Shown piece by piece: positions 1 to 7,373 of a stretch of DNA of 26,246 nucleotides (position 1 is its first letter; every line of letters begins with the position of its first letter). Location: positions 1 through 26,246 of the forward strand of contig CAZMFZ010000041.1 in NCBI GenBank assembly GCA_964565665.1. The letters run 5' to 3'. The DNA is from CAZMFZ01 sp964565665 (lineage in GTDB: Bacteria; Bacteroidota; Bacteroidia; Cytophagales; UBA9547). The translations under genes were made by a program, and so were the position numbers. A model generated the notes under the pieces. The model saw only the letters and a list, made by a program, of their open reading frames with translations. It did no database searches and was not told the DNA's origin.

Positions 1-21
1 CTAATGTTTTGTAATCTTGAA

Positions 22-41
22 ACTAAATCGGTAGATTTAGT
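22..41. repeat. Short perfect inverted repeat (8-bp arms)
   Basis: ACTAAATC (22-29) is followed by the loop GGTA and the exact reverse complement GATTTAGT (34-41). There is no T-run on either side, so it is not a convincing intrinsic terminator. It lies just before the HicA remnant and could be an operator, or chance in AT-rich DNA. Confidence 0.3.
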
Positions 42-61
42 GGTATAATACTATAAATTTA

Positions 62-324
62 GTGAGCAAATTTCAGAAGTTAATCAATCTAGTAGTATTA
101 GCTCAAAGTGATAAAAATATTGAGTTTTCAGATCTTGTCAAATTACTTAATAATTTTGGCTTTGAATGTAGAATCAAAGGCGCCACCATATCTTTTATCA
201 TTCAACTATAACTGAGATAATTAACATACAGCCATATGGCTCAAAAGCAAAACTATGGATAGAAACATTCCATTTATTGGGTAAAATTATTCCCGAACCA
301 AAAGGAAGGTTAATCTTCGCCTAA
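62..324 (+). pseudogene. Decayed HicA-family toxin gene (frameshifted, altered C-terminus)
   Basis: The first reading frame (GTG at 62, stop 209-211) encodes VSKFQKLINLVVL, then a segment SDKNIEFSDLVKLLNNFGFE and RIKG. This matches the N-terminal half of the Bacteroidota-type HicA mRNA interferase (a small dsRBD-fold toxin paired with the antitoxin HicB). After Gly at 179-181 the family continues G-S-H-H-I-F with the catalytic His. Here HHIFYHSTITEIINIQPYGS is found in the next frame (181-324). The DNA reads GGC-GC-CAC-CAT, so loss of one base of a Ser codon explains the shift. After SKAK (241-252) the usual PYQVKQVR tail is missing and an unrelated stretch runs to a stop at 322-324. No hicB is visible in the window. 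The family call rests on recognised motifs; no active toxin can be made from this sequence. Confidence 0.75.
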
Positions 325-443
325 ATTTTTTTTTAAAGAGGCATATTGTACCACACCAATCGAATACCATGGTTTGCAACATCGAGGAACGTATGGCAAA
401 TTGGCAAAACTATTTTACCAAAATCATCAATATCCTGCCATTT

Positions 444-475
444 TTTCAGTTTTATTACTGTGGGATACATCTTTG
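444..475 (+). promoter_or_regulatory. Candidate Bacteroidota-type promoter of clpB
   Basis: A TTTC (-33-like, 444-447) lies 20 bp before CATCTTTG (-7-like, 468-475), compared with the phylum consensus TTTG / TAnnTTTG. It sits 33 bp before the clpB ATG. The rest of 325-508 shows no gene and no CIRCE-type heat-shock inverted repeat. Match is imperfect in both boxes. Confidence 0.35.
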
Positions 476-508
476 TAGCCAATTGTATATTATTTATCAC
501 CATATAAA

Positions 509-3115
509 ATGAACTTCAACCAATATACTATAAAAGCTCAGGAAGCTGTGCAACAGGCATCTTCCATTGCAGCAGCCAACACCAATCAGGCCATCGAGAC
601 AGGGCATTTGCTCAAAGCTTTGATAGAAGGCGATGAAAGCATAAGCAATTTTATTCTAAAAAAACTAAATGTAAACAAGCCCTATTTCGACAATAAGCTT
701 GATGAGGCTATAGCAGCCTATCCCAAAATATCAGGTTCGAGCCCCTACCTCTCCAATGAATCGGCTGCCGCTTTGCAAAAAGCTGAAAACTTTATGAAAG
801 AGCTGAAAGATGAATTTGTGGCTGTAGAGCATATTTTGCTCGGATTATTGGCAGGGAAAGACAAAATCGCTTCTGTAATGAAGGATGCAGGATTTTCAGA
901 AAAACATTTGAAAGCGGCCATCCTTGAATTGAGAGGTGGAACAAATGTGACCGATCAACATTCTGAAAATAAATACCAATCGCTCAAAAAATATTCCATC
1001 AATCTCAATGAACTGGCTAAAAAGGGCAAAACTGACCCTGTAATAGGCCGAGATGAAGAGATTAGGAGAGTATTGCAAATTTTAAGTCGCAGAACGAAAA
1101 ACAATCCAATGTTGATTGGTGAACCAGGCGTGGGTAAAACGGCTATTGTGGAAGGTTTGGCTCAAAGAATAGTAGCGGGAGATGTGCCTGAAAACCTGAA
1201 ATCGAAGCAAATATTGACTTTAGACATGGGTTTGCTAATAGCTGGAGCAAAATTTAAAGGTGAGTTTGAAGAACGTTTGAAAGCAGTAATCAAAGAAGTA
1301 ACTGATTCTAATGGCGAGCTGGTGTTGTTTATTGATGAAATTCACACGTTGATTGGTGCTGGAGCAGGTGGAGATTCGGCCATGGATGCGGCTAATTTGC
1401 TAAAACCAGCATTGGCTCGTGGCGAACTGCATACTATAGGTGCTACTACATTAAAAGAATATCAAAAATACATTGAAAAAGACAAGGCTTTGGAACGCAG
1501 GTTTCAAACGGTGAACGTGGAAGAACCAACAATACCCGATGCCATTTCTATTTTGCGTGGAATAAAAGATAAATACGAGTTGCACCATGGGGTCAGAATC
1601 AAAGATGAGGCCATTATCTCATCTGTAGAATTATCGAGCCGCTATATTACCGACCGTTTTTTGCCTGACAAAGCCATCGATTTGATGGACGAAGCGGCTG
1701 CTCGTTTGCGTATTCAGATTGATTCCTTGCCCGAAGAATTGGACGAAGTGCAACGTAAAATTATGCAGTTGGAAATAGAACGTGAAGCCATAAAGCGAGA
1801 AAATGACAAAGAAAAGGAGTCTATTCTATCGAAAGAAATAGCCGATCTGACTGAAAAACGCAATTCACTCAAAGCCAAATGGCAAAATGAAAAGACGATT
1901 ATTCAAGGAATAAGAGCCGAAAAAGAGAATATTGAAAAATACAAACTGGAAGCAGATCAGGCCGAAAGAGCTGGTGATTATGGAAAAGTAGCTGAATTAC
2001 GCTATGGCAAAAGTAAAGAAAGCGAAGAAAATCTGGTGAAGTTCGAAACTCAAATCAGGGAATTGCAGTCAGGAAGCAGTGTAATGCTGAAAGAGGAAGT
2101 AACCAGTGAAGATATTGCCGAAATCGTAGCGAAGTGGACTGGCATTCCACTTACAAAAATGCTGCAGGGAGAAAGGGAAAAATTGTTGCACTTGGAAGAA
2201 GAGTTGAGCAAACGCATTGCGGGGCAAGATGAGGCGATTCAGGCCATTTCCGATGCAGTTCGCAGAAGCAGGGCCGGATTGCAAGACCCTAAAAAACCAA
2301 TTGGGTCGTTTATTTTTCTTGGTACTACAGGTGTGGGAAAGACGGAATTAGCCAAAGCTTTGGCAGATTATTTGTTCAACGATGAAAATTCGATGGTGCG
2401 AATCGACATGAGCGAATTTCAGGAAGCCCATGCAGTGAGCCGATTAATTGGTGCACCTCCGGGCTATATTGGCTATGATGAAGGCGGACAACTGACTGAA
2501 GCTGTGCGTAGAAAACCATATTCAGTAGTACTTTTAGATGAAATTGAAAAAGCCCATCCTGATGTTTTCAATATTTTATTGCAGGTTTTGGATGATGGAC
2601 GATTGACTGACAACAAAGGCCGAGTTGCGAATTTCAAGAACACCATTATTATAATGACTTCGAATTCTGGAGCACATATTATTCAAGAGCGATTTGAAGG
2701 CTTCGATCAAAAAGATGTTTTTGAGCAACTGGATGTGATTGATGATACCAAAAACGAGGTAATGCAATTGATGCGACACACAATCAGGCCTGAGTTTTTA
2801 AATCGGATAGATGAAATAATCATGTTCCGCCCATTGACAAAGCGCGAAATTGGCAAGATTGTAAATATTCAGTTTATGCATGTGCAAAAACTGTTGGCAG
2901 AAAATAGCATTACGCTTCAGGCCACACCAGAAGTATTAGATTTTATAGGCGAAGAAGGCTACGACCCACAATTTGGAGCGAGACCGCTGAAACGCGTAAT
3001 TCAAAAGCTGGTGATGAATGAGCTTTCAAAGCAAATTTTATCAGGCAAAGTAAAAAAAGACGATGTGATTTTAGCTACTTTGGTAAATAACAAAATTGAG
3101 TTTGTGAATGGATAG
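509..3115 (+). CDS. clpB: ATP-dependent disaggregase ClpB (Hsp100)
   Basis: Cytoplasmic AAA+ hexamer that threads aggregated proteins through its pore and refolds them together with DnaK/DnaJ/GrpE. The 868 residues fit the family (E. coli about 857). Order seen: Clp N-domain repeats (about 1-145); NBD1 with Walker A GEPGVGKT (from residue 204) and Walker B LVLFIDEIHT (about 270-279); the charged coiled-coil M-domain (about 405-525) that separates ClpB from ClpA/ClpC; NBD2 with Walker A GTTGVGKT (from 605) and Walker B VVLLDEIEKAHPD (about 671-683); and the C-terminal AAA lid with the GARPLKR sensor-2 motif. No ClpP-docking loop is expected or seen. The ATG at 509 gives the normal MNFNQYTIKAQEA start. 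It is transcribed alone, with a candidate promoter upstream and a strong hairpin terminator right behind it. It is intact, with no lesions. Confidence 0.98.
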   Translation: MNFNQYTIKAQEAVQQASSIAAANTNQAIETGHLLKALIEGDESISNFILKKLNVNKPYFDNKLDEAIAAYPKISGSSPYLSNESAAALQKAENFMKELKDEFVAVEHILLGLLAGKDKIASVMKDAGFSEKHLKAAILELRGGTNVTDQHSENKYQSLKKYSINLNELAKKGKTDPVIGRDEEIRRVLQILSRRTKNNPMLIGEPGVGKTAIVEGLAQRIVAGDVPENLKSKQILTLDMGLLIAGAKFKGEFEERLKAVIKEVTDSNGELVLFIDEIHTLIGAGAGGDSAMDAANLLKPALARGELHTIGATTLKEYQKYIEKDKALERRFQTVNVEEPTIPDAISILRGIKDKYELHHGVRIKDEAIISSVELSSRYITDRFLPDKAIDLMDEAAARLRIQIDSLPEELDEVQRKIMQLEIEREAIKRENDKEKESILSKEIADLTEKRNSLKAKWQNEKTIIQGIRAEKENIEKYKLEADQAERAGDYGKVAELRYGKSKESEENLVKFETQIRELQSGSSVMLKEEVTSEDIAEIVAKWTGIPLTKMLQGEREKLLHLEEELSKRIAGQDEAIQAISDAVRRSRAGLQDPKKPIGSFIFLGTTGVGKTELAKALADYLFNDENSMVRIDMSEFQEAHAVSRLIGAPPGYIGYDEGGQLTEAVRRKPYSVVLLDEIEKAHPDVFNILLQVLDDGRLTDNKGRVANFKNTIIIMTSNSGAHIIQERFEGFDQKDVFEQLDVIDDTKNEVMQLMRHTIRPEFLNRIDEIIMFRPLTKREIGKIVNIQFMHVQKLLAENSITLQATPEVLDFIGEEGYDPQFGARPLKRVIQKLVMNELSKQILSGKVKKDDVILATLVNNKIEFVNG

Positions 3116-3142
3116 TCTACAGCTTCGATTGAAATGAATTAG

Positions 3143-3180
3143 AAAACCATGGTTTCTTAAATGAAATCATGGTTTTTTTT
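3143..3180 (+). terminator. Rho-independent terminator after clpB
   Basis: AAAACCATGGTTTC (3143-3156), loop TTAAAT, and GAAATCATGGTTTT (3163-3176) form a 14-bp stem with a single G-U pair, followed by a T-run to 3180. It lies 28 nt after the clpB stop and separates clpB from the broken gene downstream. Confidence 0.9.
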
Positions 3181-3220
3181 GTTAATTTAATCTTTCATAG
3201 AATTCAATATACCCACTTAT

Positions 3221-4107
3221 ATGAGTGATGCAATAAAATTATTTGAAAGCAAACAGGTAAGAACCTACTGGGACGAAAAAGAAGAGCAGTGGTATTTTTC
3301 AATTATTGATGTAATTGAAATTTTAACTAACAGCTCCAATCCTAGAGATTATTGGTTTAAGATGAAAATAAGGGTGAAAACTGAAGATGGCCTTGAACTG
3401 TCGACAAATTGTTGACAGTTGAAATTAAAAGCAGCTGATGGAAAAATGCGAGAAACAGATGTTGCAAACACTCAAACAATGCTACGCCTCATTCAATCCA
3501 TACCATCGCCTAAAGCCGAACCATTCAAACAGTGGCTGGCAAAAGTAGGCTATGAGCGAATGCAGGAAATGGCCAATCCCGAACAAAGTATTGAACGAGC
3601 CAGAGAAAATTGGCAAAAACTCGGCCGCAGCCAAAAGTGGATTCAGCAGCGGATGACAGGGCAAGAAACCGAAACAAACTCACAGACTATTGGAAAGAGA
3701 GCGGTGTGGAAAAATCGGATGAATTTGCCTTTCTGACCAATATTATTCATGAAGAATGGACTGGGCTTACAGTGAAAAAGCACAAAGATTTGAAGAATTT
3801 GAAAAGTCAAAATCTGAGAGATCACATGAGTGAAGCCGAACTTATTTTCACAGCACTTACCGAATTGAGTGCAAGGCAAATTGCCGAAACAGAACAAGCC
3901 ACAGGTGTATCTGAAAATGCCAGTGCTGGAAAGAAAGGAGGCAAAATAGCCAAGGATGCTCGTTTAAAACTGGAGGCTCAAACAGGCAAAAAAGTAGTAA
4001 CAGGTGAAAATTTTCTACCCCCTGCAAAGGAAACTGGGAAGGTGGATTTAAAAAGGGAGGTAAGTACTTTTCAAACTCGTTCCTGTCTCTTTATGAAGTT
4101 GGGCTAA
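3221..4107 (+). pseudogene. BRO-N / DinD-like antirepressor-family gene, broken by a stop and a frameshift
   Basis: Three collinear pieces rebuild one protein of the BRO family (N-terminal BRO DNA-binding domain with DinD-like C-terminal part), a family found in phages and, in E. coli DinD, as a LexA-regulated RecA-filament inhibitor. Piece 1 (3221-3412) begins MSDAIKLFESKQVRTYW and contains SNPRDYWFKMKIR. An in-frame TGA at 3413-3415 interrupts STNC-(stop)-QLKLKAADGK; relatives carry CRQLKLK, so CGA to TGA is the likely change. Piece 2 continues in the same frame to about 3670 (KAEPFKQWLAKVGYERMQE, WIQQRMTGQE). The homology then jumps by one base into RNKLTDYWKESG and runs through LRDHMSEAELIFTALTELS and AKDARLKLEAQTGKKVV to a stop at 4105-4107. 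Loss of one base between Thr and Arg codons near 3670 explains the jump. The last ~20 residues look unlike the family. The gene is not functional as written unless the lesions are sequencing errors. Confidence 0.85.
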
Positions 4108-4232
4108 TAAATATTTTGTCATTTTCAAGTCAACTCATCCTTTTAGTAACTATGGTTAATAGCAGCAATTCAAGCTTATTAGATATAAGAAGATTTGCAA
4201 AAAATTCCAATTCCAACTGAGCTAATCTCCTA

Positions 4233-7088
4233 TTGTTATTTATTCTCGATGCTATGGCTCTTATTTATAGAGCTCATTTTGCCTTTGCCCAAAATCCGCG
4301 TATAAACTCTAAAGGAATGAATACAGGGGCTTCGTTTGGCTTTGCTAATACGTTGCTGGAAATCATTACCAAAGAAAAACCTACGCATTTGGCTGTAGCA
4401 TTCGATACGCAAGCCCCTACCTTTCGCCACGAAAGTTTCGAGGCCTACAAAGCCCACAGGCAAGCTCAGCCGGAAGACATTTCCATCAATATTCCATTTA
4501 TCAAGCAATTTATAAGGGCGTTTCAGATTCCGATTTTGGAAATGGATGGTTTCGAGGCCGATGATGTAGTGGGCACTGTGGCATGCAAACTTGGTTCGCC
4601 CGATTTCAAAATCTATATGATGACTTCTGATAAAGATTATTGCCAGTTGGTGAATGAAAATGTGTTTGTATACCGACCTGCATTTATGGGCAAAGGGCCA
4701 GAAGTATATGATGTAGCCAAGGTACTTGAAAAATTCCAAATCAAATATGTAGATCAGGTAAGAGATATATTGGGCTTGCAGGGCGATAGTGTCGATAACA
4801 TTCCAGGAATTCCAGGAATTGGCGAAAAGACAGCGGTAAAACTGATAGCTGAATTTGAAACTATTGAAAACCTGATAGTAAATGCAGATAAACTTGCAGG
4901 TAAACTAAAAGAAAATGTAGTGAATTTCGCTGCTCAGGGCTTGCAATCGAAGGAATTGGCTACCATTCATTGTGAAGTTCCAATAGATTTCGATGCTGAT
5001 TTTTTGATTTACAAAGGTATTGACAAAGAGAAGTTGGCACCATTGCTTGATGTATTGGAGTTTAGGCAAATGAAAACCAAATTGATTGGCGGAAGCGATG
5101 GTGATTTAAAAGAAGGGAATGTATTGCCCCAGAGAAAAGACCAAAAATCGAAAAGTAAAGATGCCTCTCAAATGGGCTTGTTTGATGCTCCTATTTCTGA
5201 AAGTATTAAAATCGGTGAACTTATAGTTGAAAGCGATGTGAATGTAATTGAAAATCCTTTATCAGACAATTTAAAAGACACGATTGATAATACCATTCAC
5301 GATTATCATTTGATAGATACGGCTGAGGGCATTGCCCAACTTATTTATTATCTCGAAAAGCAAACAGAATTTTGCTTCGATACCGAAACTACCAGCACAG
5401 ATGCCGTGAGTGCAGAGCTGGTAGGCTTGTCATTTTCTTATTATCAAAAAGAAGCATTTTACATTCCTGCTCCTGCCGATTTTGAAGGAGGAAAGGCAAT
5501 TGCTCAACTATTCAAATCGGTATTGGAAAATGAAAACATCATCAAAATAGGGCACAACCTGAAATATGATATTTTGGTATTGAAGAAATATGACATCGAA
5601 GTGCGAGGGCAGCTATTTGATACCATGCTCGCCCACTATCTGATAGATGCCGATACCCGACACGGAATGGATTTATTATCAAGCACTTACCTTAATTATC
5701 AGCCTGTTTCTATTACTACTTTGATTGGTAAAAAAGGAGCGGAGCAAGGAAACATGCGAGATGCTGATGTGGCAAAAGTAGCTGAATATGCAGGAGAAGA
5801 TGCTGATGTGACCTTACAATTGAAGCAAAAGTTTGCTCCTATTCTTAGAGAAAACAAGCTTGAGCCTTTGTTTACCAATATTGAAAATCCATTGGCTTAT
5901 GTGCTTGCCGATATGGAAAATAGCGGAGTGAAAATAGATGTAAATTTCTTAAACGATTATTCCAAAATACTCGAAAAAGAGGTAATAGAAGTAGAACAAA
6001 AAGTGTATGAACTGGCAGGTGAGAAATTTAATCTCGGTTCGCCTAAGCAGTTGGGCATAATACTTTTTGAAAAATTGAAACTGGAAGACAAACCCAAAAA
6101 GACCGAAACGGGCCAATATGCCACAGGCGAAGAAATACTTTCCAAATTGGCAATAGACAATGATATTGCGGCCCGAATACTTGAATATCGTGAATATCAA
6201 AAATTGAAATCGACCTATGTAGATGCCTTGCCGATGATGATAAATGCAAAAACAGGCTTGGTACATACTTCGTATAATCAGGCGATTGCAGCTACAGGAA
6301 GGCTAAGCAGCACTGATCCAAATTTGCAAAATATCCCTATCAGAACCGATAGAGGCAAGGAAATTAGAAAAGCATTCATTCCCAGAGATGCAAATTCACT
6401 TATATTTTCTGCCGATTATTCACAAATTGAGCTTCGTATAATGGCTGCATTCAGCAAAGATGAAAGCATGATTACAGCCTTTAAAAACGGCATTGACATT
6501 CACTCCACCACTGCAAGCAAAGTATTTAAAGTTGGGCTTGATAAAGTAAACTCAGACATGAGACGCAAAGCCAAAATGGTGAATTTCGGAATTATTTACG
6601 GGATATCGGCTTTCGGATTGGCTCAACGATTGTCGATACCACGCAAAGAAGCTGCTGATATAATAGACGCGTATTGGCAAGAGTTTCCTGCCATCAAGCT
6701 TTATATGGACAAAGTAATTGGCGAAGCACGTGAGCGAGAATACGTGACTACCATTACTGGCAGAAGAAGGTATTTGAGAGATATAAATTCTAGAAACCAA
6801 ACCATACGAGGCTATGCGGAGCGAAACGCTATCAACGCTCCAATACAAGGCTCGGCTGCCGACATTATCAAAAAAGCAATGATAGATATTCATCGATGGA
6901 TGAAGAAAGAAAAAGTCCGCTCAAAGATGGTGCTGCAAGTGCATGATGAGTTGGTATTTGATATGTATAAAGACGAACTGGAGCAATTAAAACCACAGAT
7001 AGAAAGCTTTATGAAATATGCGATACCGCTAGAAGTGCCGATGGAAATAGGGATGGGATCGGGTATGAATTGGCTAGAAGCACATTAG
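4233..7088 (+). CDS. polA: DNA polymerase I
   Basis: Gap-filling and primer-removing polymerase of replication and repair, 951 aa. Order: N-terminal 5'-3' exonuclease/FEN domain (about 1-290, with FEADDVVGT, TSDKDYCQLV and the helix-hairpin-helix GIPGIGEKTA); a linker rich in charged residues (about 290-350); the 3'-5' proofreading domain with Exo I DTET (D383, E385), Exo II NLKYD (D446) and Exo III YAGED (Y519, D523), all present so proofreading should be active; then the family A polymerase domain with motif A DYSQIELR (D728), motif B RRKAKMVNFGIIYG and motif C VHDE (D905, E906). The start is TTG at 4233: an in-frame TGA at 4218-4220 leaves no ATG or GTG before the conserved LFILDAMAL. Relatives usually have one to three more residues here, so a small upstream sequence error is possible. 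The 125 bp before it holds no other gene. Confidence 0.97.
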   Translation: MLFILDAMALIYRAHFAFAQNPRINSKGMNTGASFGFANTLLEIITKEKPTHLAVAFDTQAPTFRHESFEAYKAHRQAQPEDISINIPFIKQFIRAFQIPILEMDGFEADDVVGTVACKLGSPDFKIYMMTSDKDYCQLVNENVFVYRPAFMGKGPEVYDVAKVLEKFQIKYVDQVRDILGLQGDSVDNIPGIPGIGEKTAVKLIAEFETIENLIVNADKLAGKLKENVVNFAAQGLQSKELATIHCEVPIDFDADFLIYKGIDKEKLAPLLDVLEFRQMKTKLIGGSDGDLKEGNVLPQRKDQKSKSKDASQMGLFDAPISESIKIGELIVESDVNVIENPLSDNLKDTIDNTIHDYHLIDTAEGIAQLIYYLEKQTEFCFDTETTSTDAVSAELVGLSFSYYQKEAFYIPAPADFEGGKAIAQLFKSVLENENIIKIGHNLKYDILVLKKYDIEVRGQLFDTMLAHYLIDADTRHGMDLLSSTYLNYQPVSITTLIGKKGAEQGNMRDADVAKVAEYAGEDADVTLQLKQKFAPILRENKLEPLFTNIENPLAYVLADMENSGVKIDVNFLNDYSKILEKEVIEVEQKVYELAGEKFNLGSPKQLGIILFEKLKLEDKPKKTETGQYATGEEILSKLAIDNDIAARILEYREYQKLKSTYVDALPMMINAKTGLVHTSYNQAIAATGRLSSTDPNLQNIPIRTDRGKEIRKAFIPRDANSLIFSADYSQIELRIMAAFSKDESMITAFKNGIDIHSTTASKVFKVGLDKVNSDMRRKAKMVNFGIIYGISAFGLAQRLSIPRKEAADIIDAYWQEFPAIKLYMDKVIGEAREREYVTTITGRRRYLRDINSRNQTIRGYAERNAINAPIQGSAADIIKKAMIDIHRWMKKEKVRSKMVLQVHDELVFDMYKDELEQLKPQIESFMKYAIPLEVPMEIGMGSGMNWLEAH

Positions 7089-7135
7089 AATGCCCTATCC
7101 CCTTAGTATTAAAATGGAAAAAATGGAAAAGTGTG

Positions 7136-7369
7136 CTATTTCAAACGCTTTGAAATCTTTTTATAAGAAACTACTAGAATCAAAATGCCAGCTAGTGAAA
7201 GCAAATAGCTGTTTTGATTAATGGGAATGCACAGCTGCGAATCAGGGTCGTAGCTATCGCAAAATTCATCGCAAATATCAGTACATTCCTCACCTGGCAA
7301 ATCTTCAGAATATACAGGTAAACACGCTAAAAAACACACCAAAATGATGCTGAGTATGGTTTTGTACAT
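7136..7369 (-). CDS. Small exported Cys-rich protein with C-terminal membrane anchor
   Basis: 77 aa, function unknown. An N-terminal signal peptide (MYKTILSIILVCFLACLPVYS, cleavage probably near VYS-ED) is followed by a short acidic segment with five cysteines (EECTDICDEFCDSYDPDSQLC) and a Pro-Ile, then a hydrophobic stretch LLSLAGILILVVS (about residues 55-67) and the basic tail YKKISKRLK. In Bacteroidota many very small proteins encoded beside T9SS cargo end in a Pro-Ile-x-x-x hydrophobic stretch and Lys-rich tail; this one fits that plan loosely. It starts 4 nt after the stop of the giant T9SS cargo gene, so the two are almost surely co-transcribed. A Cys residue inside the signal region (FLAC) could also be read as a lipobox, but the context L-A-C-L is followed by more hydrophobic residues, so I prefer a type I signal. 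Confidence 0.7.
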   Translation of the reverse strand: MYKTILSIILVCFLACLPVYSEDLPGEECTDICDEFCDSYDPDSQLCIPINQNSYLLSLAGILILVVSYKKISKRLK

Positions 7370-7373
7370 AAGG

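Noticed and set aside
7136..7369. Lipoprotein reading of the small Cys-rich protein
   Set aside because: The Cys within FLACLPVYS lies inside the hydrophobic core and is followed by more hydrophobic residues, so a type I signal peptide fits better.
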